The translations under genes and the position numbers were made by a program. This document shows, piece after piece, positions 36,801 to 49,399 of a stretch of 64,000 nucleotides of DNA. This stretch comes from Mycobacterium sp. UM_WGJ. GTDB taxonomy: Bacteria > Actinomycetota > Actinomycetes > Mycobacteriales > Mycobacteriaceae. Location: NCBI RefSeq assembly GCF_000455125.1, contig NZ_AUWR01000027.1:26435-90434 (forward strand), written 5' to 3'. The notes beneath the pieces were generated by a model, which worked only from the letters and a program-made list of their open reading frames with translations, did no database searches and had not been told where the DNA came from. Numbering within the stretch: position 1 is the first letter of the stretch; every line of letters begins with the position of its first letter.

Positions 36801-37457
36801 GTGTCCTACGCACCGACACCCCAGACCACCCCCACCCGGTATCGGGAACGGGCCCGCTACGACCGCGACACCGTGCGCCGCATCCTGGACGAGGCGCTGA
36901 TCTGTCACCTGGGATACGCCCGCGACGGCCATCCGGTGGTGCTGCCGACCACGCACGCGCGGGTCGACGAGACGCTGTATCTGCACGGCTCCACCGGCAG
37001 CGGCCCGGTGCTGGCGGCCGGCCCGGGCGGTCTGCCGGTCTGCGTCACCGCCACCCTGGTCGACGGGCTGGTGCTGGCCCGCTCGGCGCTGCACCATTCG
37101 ATGGCCTACCGCTCGGTGGTCGTCATCGGCGTCGCCCGCCTGGTCGATGACGAGGCCGAGAAGCGGCTCGGGCTCGACGCACTGCTCGATCACGTCGCAC
37201 CCGGCCGGGCCGCCGACGCCCGGCCGCCCAACCGCCGGGAACTGGCGGCCACTGCGGTGCTGGCGCTCGACCTGGTGAAGGTGTCCGCCTCGGTGCGCGA
37301 CGGCGGCCCCAACGACGAACCCGAGGACGTCACTCTGCCGTACTGGGCGGGAGTGGTCCCGCTGCGAATGGTCGCCGGACGCCCGGAACCGGCCGCCGAC
37401 CTCGACCCGGCGATCGCGCTGCCGTCTTACCTGGAGTCTTACCGCAGACCGCGCTGA
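36801..37457 (+). CDS. Pyridoxamine 5'-phosphate oxidase-like flavin protein
   Basis: This is a 218-residue member of the PNPOx-like FMN-binding split-barrel fold. The core reads [35 protein letters not shown] (about residues 33-67), then [31 protein letters not shown], typical of the Nim/PNPOx-like family. GTG 36801 has GGAGG seven bases upstream. Being divergent from a MocR regulator, it may act on a B6 vitamer, but homologues also reduce or bind other compounds. Its 3' end overlaps the convergent PPE gene by 19 bases. Confidence 0.83.
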   Translation: MSYAPTPQTTPTRYRERARYDRDTVRRILDEALICHLGYARDGHPVVLPTTHARVDETLYLHGSTGSGPVLAAGPGGLPVCVTATLVDGLVLARSALHHSMAYRSVVVIGVARLVDDEAEKRLGLDALLDHVAPGRAADARPPNRRELAATAVLALDLVKVSASVRDGGPNDEPEDVTLPYWAGVVPLRMVAGRPEPAADLDPAIALPSYLESYRRPR

Positions 37458-39037
37458 TACTCCGGCATCCAGGTGCCCGGCGTCATCGGAGTGGTGGCAC
37501 CGCCGCCGAAGGCGTCGGCCGCCAGGGCAGTGAGTCCACTCGGCAGCACGGCATCCGAGGCGTCGTCCAAGTCCATGTATTCGTACCCGCGGCCGAGCAT
37601 GTCGGCCTTTGCGCGCCGCCGCCGGCGGGCCTTGACCTTCTCCTCGGCGACCACGGCGTCCACCGGCGCCGCGGCGGCCTCGGGCTCCGCGGCCTTGCGT
37701 CGGCGAGCACTGGTGCCCGCGGCCCGACGGGCCTGCTGGCTCGCGCCGGCGACCAGATACATCGCGGCCAGACTGTCCCCCGGGGTCAGCGGTGGTGCGG
37801 GCGGCGGAGGGAGCGCCGGCGGCGCTGCGGGCGGCGGCGGTGCAAGAGCGGGCGCCGGAGCGGGGGCCGGGGCCGGAGCGGGAACCGGCGGCGTCGGAGC
37901 GACCGTCAGGCCGGCGAACGGCGGGGGCATGACCGGAACCACCGGAACCGGAACCGCATGCAGCGCAGCCAGGCCGGACAACCCCGCCAATCCGGCCAAA
38001 GGCGCCGCGGCCAGTGGCGCCAATGCGGCGGTCAGCATCGGCAGCACAACCGGAATCAGCACCAGAGCCTGCTCCAGCAGCGTCTTGAGCAGCGCAACCA
38101 CGTCGGTGATGATCGTGCCGACCGCTTCCACTGCGGTGAACATCAGCGTGAACGCGATGGTGCTGGGGTTACCGGAGGCGAACGCCGCCGCGATGTCGGC
38201 GCCGATGAAGGCGAAGGTCTGCGACAGGTAGGCGGCGAATGAGCCGAAGTCCATCGGATAGCCGATCGCGAACGCGAGGTTGTAGGGACTCAGAAAGCTC
38301 AGCGGGTTGCCCAGGATCGGCAGCCAGGGATCGAACCCGCCGAATAGCGACTGGAAGAACGGGTTGGCCGCCAGCTCGTCGATCATCGGCTGCAGCACAT
38401 TGTTGTAGAAGTCGGTGTAGCCGCTGTTCTGCAGCCATTCCATGATCTCGTTCTGTCGATCGGGCGGGAGCTGCGGCTGGCTGGCGTCCGCGGACTGCGC
38501 CTTGACGATCTGTGGCGCTGCCGACGTCTGCGGGCTCGACGCCACCGCGGTGCCCGAGGCGGCCTGATAGGTGGTCATCACGGTGGTGGCCTGCAGCCAC
38601 ATCCGGCCGTAGTCGGCCTCATTGAGCGTGATCGGGATGGTGTTGACACCGAAGAAGTTGGTGGCCACCAGCACCGCGTGGGTGGCGTGGTTGGCCGCGA
38701 GCTCACCCAGCGTCGGCATCGCGGCCAGTGCGGTGCTGTAGGCGGCGGCCGCGGCCTGCTGGGCGGTGGCGGTCAGGGCGCTGACGACCCCGGCCTGGAT
38801 CAGCCACGCCAGATACGGCAGATTCGCCGCGACATACGCTTCGGCGCTGGGACCCTGCCACGCCCCGGCCTGCACTGCCCCCAGCAGTGCCGTCAACTCG
38901 TCGGCGACCGCACTGTATTCGGCGCTCAGCGTGCTCCATGCGGCAGCCGACGCCAACAGCGGACCAGCCCCGGGGCCCGCCGACAGCAATGTCGAGTGGA
39001 CTTCGGGTGGAGACGCGATCCAGATCGGCGCGGTCAC
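37439..39037 (-). CDS. PPE family protein (second PPE2-like paralogue)
   Basis: This 532-residue paralogue of the first PPE protein shares [21 protein letters not shown] at the N terminus, [31 protein letters not shown] and the C-terminal basic block ([20 protein letters not shown]). The central hydrophobic part differs more, and the Ala-Pro segment is shorter. GTG 39037 lies 9 bases after GAGAGAG of the riboswitch-type leader. The leader is disrupted by an inserted repeat, so expression may no longer follow cobalamin. Function is unknown; export through an ESX system is expected from the family. Confidence 0.88.
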   Translation of the reverse strand: MTAPIWIASPPEVHSTLLSAGPGAGPLLASAAAWSTLSAEYSAVADELTALLGAVQAGAWQGPSAEAYVAANLPYLAWLIQAGVVSALTATAQQAAAAAYSTALAAMPTLGELAANHATHAVLVATNFFGVNTIPITLNEADYGRMWLQATTVMTTYQAASGTAVASSPQTSAAPQIVKAQSADASQPQLPPDRQNEIMEWLQNSGYTDFYNNVLQPMIDELAANPFFQSLFGGFDPWLPILGNPLSFLSPYNLAFAIGYPMDFGSFAAYLSQTFAFIGADIAAAFASGNPSTIAFTLMFTAVEAVGTIITDVVALLKTLLEQALVLIPVVLPMLTAALAPLAAAPLAGLAGLSGLAALHAVPVPVVPVMPPPFAGLTVAPTPPVPAPAPAPAPAPALAPPPPAAPPALPPPPAPPLTPGDSLAAMYLVAGASQQARRAAGTSARRRKAAEPEAAAAPVDAVVAEEKVKARRRRRAKADMLGRGYEYMDLDDASDAVLPSGLTALAADAFGGGATTPMTPGTWMPEYQRGLR

Positions 39038-39081
39038 GGTCGTCAGCTCTCTCGGGTTACCCGCCCCGAATCGGAGGTTGC

Positions 39082-39222
39082 GACGACGTGAGTGTCTGGC
39101 TCTCGGGTGAGGTCACTCCCCCGATGACAGTGGCGGGACCGCTCCGGAATTGAAGCGGCGGTCCCAGCTTCGGCTGAACCGCCGGATTCACACCGGATTC
39201 CTACATCGTCATCGCCTTACCA
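39082..39222 (-). promoter_or_regulatory. Interrupted cobalamin riboswitch before the second PPE gene
   Basis: The minus strand begins AAGGCGATGACGATGTAGG, then AATCCGGTGTGAATCCGG. The expected GCGGTCCCGCCACTGTC comes only after 38 extra bases (39144-39181). The P7-P11 peripheral part, GCCAC to GGAAGGCGAGGCGAGC, which the importer and first-PPE riboswitches have, is missing. A box GAGAGCCAGACACTCACG follows ACTGT after about 25 bases. The platform sequence and ribosome-binding region are kept. It is either a remodelled compact aptamer with an extra helix or a decayed one. Confidence 0.8.
39144..39181 (-). repeat. Hairpin repeat copy C inserted in the riboswitch core
   Basis: This 38-base insertion reads on the minus strand CGGTTCAGCCGAAGCTGGGA followed by CCGCCGCTTCAATTCCGG. 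It matches the outer arms of copies A and B but lacks their inner GAGGCTCGACG-type segment. The bases CCGGA occur at both borders (39144-39148 and 39182-39186, period 38), as a short target duplication or slippage would leave. The insert folds into a self-contained stem of about 12 pairs with a CGAA loop. Confidence 0.8.
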
Positions 39223-39302
39223 GCGAATTGTCGCACGCCGGACTCCCTGACCACCGCCGACTGCGAAATCCAGCCCCCCAGGCACCGGGTAATCTGCCGA
39301 CC

Positions 39303-40979
39303 GTGTCCGATCCGGTGAACACCCCCACGATCTGCCTGAACATGATCGTGCGCGACGAGGCCCACATCATTGCGGAGGTGCTGAGCGCCACCGCGCCCTA
39401 CATCAGTGCGTGGGTGATCGTCGACACCGGCTCCCAGGACGGAACCCAGCAGGTGATCCGCGACCACATGGCGGCCCTGGGCATTCCGGGCGAGCTCTAC
39501 GAACGGCCCTGGCGCAACTTCGGGCACAACCGCACCGAGGCACTGACCCTGGCGCAGGGCCGCTGCGACTACATCCTGGTGATCGACGCCGACGACACGA
39601 TCGTGGGCACACCCGATTTCACCGGCCTGGACGCCGATATCTACGAGCTGCGGATCCGGCAGGAAGCCGTCAGAGGCTGGCGCCCGCAGCTGTTCCGCGA
39701 CGGGCTGCCGGTGCGCTACGTGGGTGTGGTCCACGAGTACGTCGAATGCGATGAAGACCACGTCATTTCCCGCCTCGACCGCGACTTCGCCATCGAATCG
39801 CGGCGGCTGGGCGCCCGCAACCTGGACCCGCAGAAGTACGCCCGCGACCGGGATCTCCTACTGGCCGAGGTCGAACGCAATCCCGAGGACTCGCGGTCGG
39901 TCTTTTATCTGGCGCAGAGCTGCTTCGATCTGGAGGATTACGCCGCCGCAGTCCCCTGGTACGAACGGCGGACTCAAATGGGGGGCTACGACGAAGAGGT
40001 CTACTTCTCGCTGTACCGCAAAGCCGGCGCCATGGAGGTGCTCGGCGAACCGTGGCCGGAAGTGCAGGCCGCCTACCTACGGGCCTGGGAGTTTCGGCCG
40101 ACCCGTGCCGAACCGCTGTATTGCCTCGCGTTCGCCTACCGCTCCGCGGGGCGCTACCAGCTCGGTCACCTCTTCGCCAGGCAAGCCGAGCAGATCCCGA
40201 TGCCCGACGACAACCTTTGGGTCGATGCGGGGGTCTACAACTTCCGCGCGACCGACGAGCGCGCGGTGTGCGCGTCGTGGCTGGGCAACCACGACGAAGC
40301 GTTCACGCTGTGCCGGCGCCTGGTGGCGCGCACCGACGTTCCCGACGACGAACGGCAGCGCATCGAATCCAACCGAGACTTTTCGGTTCCGGCCATGCTT
40401 GAGGCAGCCTCGAGCTACCCCGAAGCGGTGGTGCACACCCTGGCGGCCGGGCCGCCCGAGGCTGAGGTGACGGTCAGCCTGCGCACCGGGTCCGATCGAG
40501 CCCGCACCGAGCAGACCCTGAACTCGTTCCTGAACTGCTGCCTGGACGTGGCGCGCGTCGGACGCTTCCTGGCCATCGACACCGGCCTGACAGCCGAAGA
40601 TCGGGTGCTGCTGGCGCAGCGGTATCCCTTTCTGGAGTTCACCGATCCGGGTACGGAGATCAGTGCCGGGATCGGTGGCCGCTACTGGTTGCGGCTGGAC
40701 TCCGGCTGGCGGTTCTTTGCCCCGGAGAACCTCATCACCCGACTGACCGGCGGACTGCACGCCGAACCGCAGGTGTTCCAGATCGGCATCAACTTCACCG
40801 ACGCGGTAAAGCTGACCGGCACCTGCGCCGCCGAGGACACGGTGCGTCGCTCCCCCGATGCCGGCCGCTACCTGCTGACCGACCGTGCTGCCACCGGCCC
40901 GGCGATGGTCGACACCACACGACTGGGCCACGTGGACGGCACCGCCACCCTCGACGAGGTCCTCTGCATCCTGGAGTGA
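39303..40979 (+). CDS. Family 2 glycosyltransferase with TPR-like C-terminal region
   Basis: This is a 558-residue cytosolic protein. The N-terminal part is a GT-A domain of the GT2 type: ICLNMIVRDEAHIIAEVLSA, DTGSQDGTQ and the metal-binding DADDT (about residues 97-101). The middle part has tandem helices (LLLAEVERNPEDSRSVFYLAQSCFDLEDYAAAVPWYERR) that resemble tetratricopeptide repeats. Bacterial proteins of this layout are often annotated as glycosyltransferases related to SunS or O-GlcNAc-type enzymes, but the acceptor is unknown. GTG 39303 was chosen because the longer frame runs into the riboswitch region. Confidence 0.82.
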   Translation: MSDPVNTPTICLNMIVRDEAHIIAEVLSATAPYISAWVIVDTGSQDGTQQVIRDHMAALGIPGELYERPWRNFGHNRTEALTLAQGRCDYILVIDADDTIVGTPDFTGLDADIYELRIRQEAVRGWRPQLFRDGLPVRYVGVVHEYVECDEDHVISRLDRDFAIESRRLGARNLDPQKYARDRDLLLAEVERNPEDSRSVFYLAQSCFDLEDYAAAVPWYERRTQMGGYDEEVYFSLYRKAGAMEVLGEPWPEVQAAYLRAWEFRPTRAEPLYCLAFAYRSAGRYQLGHLFARQAEQIPMPDDNLWVDAGVYNFRATDERAVCASWLGNHDEAFTLCRRLVARTDVPDDERQRIESNRDFSVPAMLEAASSYPEAVVHTLAAGPPEAEVTVSLRTGSDRARTEQTLNSFLNCCLDVARVGRFLAIDTGLTAEDRVLLAQRYPFLEFTDPGTEISAGIGGRYWLRLDSGWRFFAPENLITRLTGGLHAEPQVFQIGINFTDAVKLTGTCAAEDTVRRSPDAGRYLLTDRAATGPAMVDTTRLGHVDGTATLDEVLCILE

Positions 40980-41004
40980 GCCCGCCGGCAGTTCGGCTGC
41001 CGAG

Positions 41005-43239
<2,235 letters not shown>

Positions 43240-43379
43240 GGCTGTTCTCCCGGCGTCAGGTCTGAGGTGTTCGATTGTCCCGCGTTGTACACGGCGGCAT
43301 CAGTATCGCGCACCGCTCCGCGGCGCTCGCCGCCGGTGAGCAGGTGGCGACACCTCCATGGGATGCGATAGGCTGCGTC

Positions 43380-43500
43380 ACGGTCATGAGTGCCAGCGCG
43401 AAGCCCCGGCTTGCTGGCCGGCAACCCTCCAACCGCGGTGGGGTGCCCCGGGTGATGACCGGGTTGAGTAGCCACTATCGGCTACGCGGCAAGCGCGGGT
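43380..43500 (+). promoter_or_regulatory. SAM-IV riboswitch before metY
   Basis: The leader shows the SAM-IV consensus: GGTCATGAGTGCCAGCG, AAGCCCCGGCTTGCTGGCCG, GCAACCCTCCAACCGCGGTG, GGGTGCCCCGGGTGATGACC. The first stem pairs GGTCAT with ATGACC. The following GTTGAGTAGCC and GGCTACGCGG segments form the extra stem and pseudoknot elements of this class. SAM-IV occurs in actinobacteria and represses methionine genes when S-adenosylmethionine is plentiful. It starts about 140 bases upstream of the icd2 start on the other strand. Confidence 0.9.
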
Positions 43501-43538
43501 CCGCCACAACGGGCCCCCCGAGTAGACAGGGGAACCTG

Positions 43539-43583
43539 ATGCGTGCCTCCTTGCGCCCGCTCACCCGTTGCTGTTGTCGCTGA
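43539..43583 (+). CDS. Polycysteine leader peptide in the metY leader
   Basis: A 14-codon ORF encodes MRASLRPLTRCCCR, with three consecutive cysteine codons (TGC TGT TGT) just before the end. AGGGGAA lies 5-6 bases before the ATG, and the stop is 57 bases before metY. Short ORFs with cysteine runs have been described in mycobacteria as cysteine-responsive attenuators in front of sulfur-metabolism genes. Here one sits between a SAM-IV aptamer and metY. A dual control by S-adenosylmethionine and cysteine supply is inference. Confidence 0.7.
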   Translation: MRASLRPLTRCCCR

Positions 43584-43595
43584 ACCCACGCCTGA

Positions 43596-44981
<1,386 letters not shown>

Positions 44982-44992
44982 GGCGGTCCCCG

Positions 44993-46132
44993 GTGACGAT
45001 CTCCGACGTGTCCAGGCAGCTGCTGCCCGCCGAGGGAGAGACCGGCGTGGTCGCCATCGGGTCGCTGACGCTGCAGAGCGGCGCGGTGCTCGATGACGTC
45101 CACATCGCCGTTCAGCGCTGGGGCGAGCTGTCGCCCCAGCGCGACAACGTCGTCATGGTGCTGCATGCGCTGACCGGGGATTCGCACGTCACCGGGCCCG
45201 CCGGGCCGGGCCATCCCACCCCGGGCTGGTGGGACGGGGTGATCGGCCCCGGCGCTCCGATCGACACCGACCGCTGGTGTGCGGTGGCCACCAATGTGTT
45301 GGGCGGCTGCCGCGGGTCGACCGGCCCGGGATCCCTGGCCCGCGACGGGAAACCTTGGGGCTCAAAGTTTCCCGCCATCACAATTCGCGACCAGGTCGAG
45401 GCTGACATCGCCGCGCTGTCCGCGCTGGGTATCACCGAGGTGGCCGCCGTGCTGGGCGGTTCGATGGGTGGCGCCCGCGGCCTGGAGTGGATGGTGGGCC
45501 ACCCGGATCAGGTCGGCGCTGGCTTGCTGCTGGCTGTCGGCGCCCGGGCCACCGCCGACCAGATCGGCACCCAGAGCACCCAGATCGCGGCCATCAAGGC
45601 CGACCCGGACTGGCAGGGCGGCGACTACCACGGCACCGGCCGCAGTCCCGACGCCGGCCTGGCCATCGCCCGGCGCATCGCGCACCTGACCTACCGCGGT
45701 GAGGCAGAGCTGGACCTGCGATTCGCCAATGCTGCCCAGGACGGGGAGGATCCGGCCGACGGTGGACGCTACGCGGTGCAGAGCTACCTGGAACATCAGG
45801 GCGACAAGCTGGTGTCGCGGTTCGACGCGGGCAGCTACGTGGTCCTGAGCGACTCGCTGTCCAGCTACGACGTGGGCGCCGGGCGCGGTGGGGTGGCCGC
45901 AGCGTTGCGTGGTTGCCCGGTTCCCGCGGTGGTCGCCGGGATCACCTCGGACCGGCTGTACCCGCTGCGGTTGCAGGCCGAGTTGGCCGAGCTGCTGCCC
46001 GGCTGCGACGGACTGCAGGTGCTCGACTCCGACTGCGGACACGACGGCTTCCTGCTGGACACCGCCCGAGTCGGCGAGCTGATCCGCCAGACCTTGGACT
46101 TGGCGAGCTCGGCGCGGGAACGCCGACGGTGA
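44993..46132 (+). CDS. metX: Homoserine O-acetyltransferase
   Basis: This alpha/beta-hydrolase-fold enzyme acetylates homoserine with acetyl-CoA, supplying the substrate of MetY. It has 379 residues when started at GTG 44993 ([18 protein letters not shown]), the N terminus seen in mycobacterial homologues. The TTG at 44978 would add five residues. The nucleophile elbow [12 protein letters not shown] (Ser about residue 157), [16 protein letters not shown] and the late Asp/His ([16 protein letters not shown]) complete the active site. It overlaps the following methyltransferase by four bases. Confidence 0.95.
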   Translation: MTISDVSRQLLPAEGETGVVAIGSLTLQSGAVLDDVHIAVQRWGELSPQRDNVVMVLHALTGDSHVTGPAGPGHPTPGWWDGVIGPGAPIDTDRWCAVATNVLGGCRGSTGPGSLARDGKPWGSKFPAITIRDQVEADIAALSALGITEVAAVLGGSMGGARGLEWMVGHPDQVGAGLLLAVGARATADQIGTQSTQIAAIKADPDWQGGDYHGTGRSPDAGLAIARRIAHLTYRGEAELDLRFANAAQDGEDPADGGRYAVQSYLEHQGDKLVSRFDAGSYVVLSDSLSSYDVGAGRGGVAAALRGCPVPAVVAGITSDRLYPLRLQAELAELLPGCDGLQVLDSDCGHDGFLLDTARVGELIRQTLDLASSARERRR

Positions 46133-46881
46133 GCCCGTCCGAGCAGGGCCGCCGCGACCGCTCATTGTCGTTCGGGTCGCAGGCCGCCGCCTACGAGCGG
46201 GGCCGTCCGTCCTACCCGCCGGAGGCGATCGACTGGCTGCTGCCGCCGGGCGCCCGCGACGTCCTGGACCTGGGCGCCGGCACCGGCAAGCTCACCGCCC
46301 GGCTGGTCGAGCGCGGCCTGGACGTGGTGGCGGTAGACCCGATCGCCGAAATGCTCGAGGTGCTGGCCAGCGCCCTGCCGGACACCCCGGCGCTGCTCGG
46401 GTCCGCTGAGCAGATCCCACTGCCGGACAACAGCGTCGACGCGGTGCTGGTGGCCCAGGCCTGGCATTGGTTCGACCCCGCTCGGGCCATCCCCGAGTTG
46501 GTCAGGGTGCTGCGGCCCGGCGGCCGTCTGGGACTGGTCTGGAACACCCGCGACGAACGGCTGGGCTGGGTAAAGGAACTCGGCGCGATCATCGGCCGAG
46601 AGGACGCCCGCGACGTGGTCGACGCCGGGGTGAGTCTGCCCGCGCCGTTCGGCGATATCGAAAGCCACCAGGTGGAGTGGACCAACTACCTGACGCCGCA
46701 GGCCGTGATCGATCTGGTCGCTTCCCGCAGCTACTGCATCACCTCACCGGACGCGGTCCGCACCAAGACACTGGACCAGGTTCGCAACCTGCTGGCCACC
46801 CATCCGTCGTTGGTCGGGTCCACCGGACTGGCACTGCCCTACATCACGGTGTGCGCCCGGGCCACGCGCTCGGATTCCTAG
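46129..46881 (+). CDS. Class I SAM-dependent methyltransferase
   Basis: This 250-residue methyltransferase starts at GTG 46129, which overlaps the metX stop. The SAM-binding motif I is [26 protein letters not shown] (about residues 43-68), followed by [25 protein letters not shown] and [18 protein letters not shown]. The target is unknown. M. tuberculosis has the same third gene (Rv3342) after metA, so the metY-metX-methyltransferase arrangement is conserved and may link it to SAM supply. Confidence 0.88.
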   Translation: MSPSEQGRRDRSLSFGSQAAAYERGRPSYPPEAIDWLLPPGARDVLDLGAGTGKLTARLVERGLDVVAVDPIAEMLEVLASALPDTPALLGSAEQIPLPDNSVDAVLVAQAWHWFDPARAIPELVRVLRPGGRLGLVWNTRDERLGWVKELGAIIGREDARDVVDAGVSLPAPFGDIESHQVEWTNYLTPQAVIDLVASRSYCITSPDAVRTKTLDQVRNLLATHPSLVGSTGLALPYITVCARATRSDS

Positions 46882-46996
46882 CGCCAGCAAGTGTTTATGC
46901 CGGCCGGCAGTGGGTATGCCGCTTCGGTCGGCCGGAACCAGGGGGCCCTACGGTTGGCACCTGACATGGCCCCGGCCGTCCGAAGGGCCAACCGAT

Positions 46997-47860
46997 ATGA
47001 CTCGCCGCCTGACTCCACATTTCGCTGACGTCCAAGCCCATTACGACCTGTCGGATGACTTCTTCCGGCTCTTCCTGGACCCGACCCAGACCTACAGCTG
47101 TGCCTACTTCCGGCGCTACGACTTGACGCTGGAGGAAGCCCAACTCGCCAAGATCGATCTTTCACTCGGCAAGCTCGGCCTGCGCCCGGGCATGACCCTG
47201 CTCGACGTGGGCTGCGGTTGGGGCGCCACCATGGCGCGGGCGATCGAACGGTACGACGTCAACGTGGTCGGTCTGACACTGAGCAAGCACCAGGCCGTCC
47301 ACGTGCAATCGATGTTCGCCGCGATGGACTCCCCACGCAGCCGACGAGTGCTGCTGGCCGGTTGGGAGGAGTTCGACGAGCCGGTCGATCGGATCGTGTC
47401 GATCGGGGCGTTCGAGCACTTCGGCTACGACCGCTACAACGACTTCTTTGCGATGGCCCACCGGGTGATGCCGAGCGACGGGGTGATGATGCTGCACACC
47501 ATCTGCGGCTTGTCCCCGCAACAAATGGTCGAGTACGGAATGCCGCTGACGGACGACCTGGCGGCATTTCAGATCTTCCTGATGACCGAGATCTTCCCCG
47601 GCGGCGAGCTGCCGTCGGTGGCGCTGGTCAAAGAGCACGCCGTCAAGGCCGGGTTCACGGTGAACCGGATCCAGTCACTGCAGCAGCACTACGCCATGAC
47701 CCTGGACCACTGGGCGCAGGCGCTGGAAGCGCACGAGTGCGAGGCCATCGCGCTTCAGTCCGCAGAGGTCTACGAGCGCTACATGCGTTACCTGACCGGC
47801 TGCGCCAGGGAGTTCCGGGAAGGCCGCTTCGACGTCAACCAGTTCACCTTGGCCAAGTAG
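46997..47860 (+). CDS. Mycolic acid methyltransferase/cyclopropane synthase family
   Basis: This is a 287-residue member of the CmaA/MmaA/PcaA family, which modifies meromycolate chains at double bonds using SAM. N-terminal AHYDLSDDFFRLFLDPTQTYSCAYF, motif [51 protein letters not shown] and the terminal GCAREFREGRFDVNQFTLAK are diagnostic. ATG 46997 gives the family length. The upstream extension has no homologous look. Which modification (cyclopropane, methoxy, methyl) it makes cannot be read with confidence. Confidence 0.92.
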   Translation: MTRRLTPHFADVQAHYDLSDDFFRLFLDPTQTYSCAYFRRYDLTLEEAQLAKIDLSLGKLGLRPGMTLLDVGCGWGATMARAIERYDVNVVGLTLSKHQAVHVQSMFAAMDSPRSRRVLLAGWEEFDEPVDRIVSIGAFEHFGYDRYNDFFAMAHRVMPSDGVMMLHTICGLSPQQMVEYGMPLTDDLAAFQIFLMTEIFPGGELPSVALVKEHAVKAGFTVNRIQSLQQHYAMTLDHWAQALEAHECEAIALQSAEVYERYMRYLTGCAREFREGRFDVNQFTLAK

Positions 47861-47896
47861 CCGCAGCCAAAGCCCTTCGGGCGAAGGCGATTACCG

Positions 47897-49399
47897 CTAG
47901 GCGCTGAACAAGTCGGCAAAGTCGTCGGCGATCGACGGGAACGCGCTCATCACGCTCATCAGTTCGAACCCGATGGCTGTGGGGATCAGTCCGGCGTCGG
48001 CTGCGATCGGCATTCCGATGGCGTTCGTCAGGGTGGTCAGCAGGTCGTCGCCGTTGCCGAATGCGTTGAAGAACATGCTGATGTCGTAGGCGGGCATGGT
48101 GGTCAGCAAGGCGTTGACGATGTCCGCGGTCGGCAGCAGCACCGAATACAGCGTGGAGGCCGCACTGGAGAACGCGTTGACGACGTCGAGCAGACTGGGC
48201 AGCGCGAAATCTAACGGCGATCCGAGTGCGTCGGCCGGATTCCCCAGCGACAGGTGCCCGAGGTCGTAGATGAAGTCGTTGAAGCCATGCTGCGCGCCCT
48301 GCCACAGCGAGTTCAGCAGCGTCATGATGTCGATGTCCGGGAACACGCCGTAGGTGGTGAGCACATTCGCAGGGCCCTGGTCCCAGCCGCCATGGGTCAA
48401 GACGCCGTCGACGTAGGTGTCGACGTTGCCGTAGCCCAGGTCCACCAGGATCCGGGTGACGGGCTCCAGCAGGTCATACAGCGGCTCGCCCAGTACCGGG
48501 ATTCCCAGCAGCGGCTGCAGCAGCGGAAGGATCTCCGTCGGAATCATGTAGTAGTCGGTGTTGAGGGCGGCCGAGGCGCCGTCGGGCAGGGTCAGCGGCC
48601 CGTCGTAGTTGGTGGATCCCAGCAACAGCTGTGCGCTGTCCATGGAATCCGGCCGGCTGTAGCCGGGGCCATGCACCAGCGCGATCCCCAGCACGGCATT
48701 GAGCGTCGACAGAAAGTTCAACGGATAGCGCGGGAAATCGGCGAACCCGTCGTATTCGGCGATATAGATGTCGGTCGCGTAGGGGGTGTCGGGGGTGGCC
48801 CCGTAGAAGTCGATCCCCATCGACGGGATGTACAGCGGGACTTCGGGAATGGCGAAGCGCGACAGCAGGCCACCGTTGGGGAACATCTCATTGGCGATCA
48901 AGACGAACGACAACTGGTCAGGGTCGGGGGCATTGCCGGAGCTGAGCAGCTGGTTCATCTCCAAAGACGAGATGACGGCGCTCTGCGAGACGCCGTAGAC
49001 CACCACCTGGTCGCCGGCCGCGATGCGGTCGCGAATCGTCGCGTCGAGCATCCGCACACCCTGATCGATCGAGGTGTCGAGTGGCAGGCTCTTGACCCCG
49101 GTGCCCGGGTACAGGCCTTCGGGGGTGAACACGCCCTGCATGGTGTAGCCGTCGTACCCGAGGTGGGAGAGGAATTGATCCGCCCAGTGAAAGTCCCACG
49201 TCCCCGGGATGGGGGTTCCGGTGCCACCCATGACCAGGGCGACGTTGTCGAGCAGCGCCACCTCGGCGGTCACCGTGCGCGCCTCGGAGATCGCGGACGC
49301 CATGGCCGGCGTCATGACCGGTGCAGCGATCACCGCGGCGGCGCTGGTCGCGGCCACTGCCGCAACTCCCAGAGTGTGAAACGTGGGGCTTACCTTCAT
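47897..49399 (-). CDS. Secreted PE-PPE-domain serine hydrolase (no PE/PPE N terminus)
   Basis: This is a 500-residue exported protein. A signal-like N terminus (VAAVAATSAAAVIAAPVMTPAMASA) is followed directly by a PE-PPE domain (Pfam type; VALVMGGTGTPIPG, FTPEGLYPGTGVKSL). The hydrolase pentapeptide is VVYGVSQSAVISSLEMN (G-x-S-x-S, Ser about residue 138). Members in M. tuberculosis have esterase activity on short acyl esters. The C-terminal half (from about 300) is hydrophobic and low in similarity. Lack of a PE module suggests Sec-type rather than ESX export. Confidence 0.87.
   Translation of the reverse strand: MKVSPTFHTLGVAAVAATSAAAVIAAPVMTPAMASAISEARTVTAEVALLDNVALVMGGTGTPIPGTWDFHWADQFLSHLGYDGYTMQGVFTPEGLYPGTGVKSLPLDTSIDQGVRMLDATIRDRIAAGDQVVVYGVSQSAVISSLEMNQLLSSGNAPDPDQLSFVLIANEMFPNGGLLSRFAIPEVPLYIPSMGIDFYGATPDTPYATDIYIAEYDGFADFPRYPLNFLSTLNAVLGIALVHGPGYSRPDSMDSAQLLLGSTNYDGPLTLPDGASAALNTDYYMIPTEILPLLQPLLGIPVLGEPLYDLLEPVTRILVDLGYGNVDTYVDGVLTHGGWDQGPANVLTTYGVFPDIDIMTLLNSLWQGAQHGFNDFIYDLGHLSLGNPADALGSPLDFALPSLLDVVNAFSSAASTLYSVLLPTADIVNALLTTMPAYDISMFFNAFGNGDDLLTTLTNAIGMPIAADAGLIPTAIGFELMSVMSAFPSIADDFADLFSA

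Noticed and set aside
39150-39302. Longer N terminus for the glycosyltransferase beginning in the repeat
   Set aside because: It would be translated from the opposite strand of the riboswitch and has no family similarity. GTG 39303 starts right before the GT2 domain.
47861-47896. Hairpin GCCC-TTC-GGGC as terminator between the mycolate methyltransferase and PE-PPE genes
   Set aside because: The stem is only four pairs with no T-run on either side, too weak to call.
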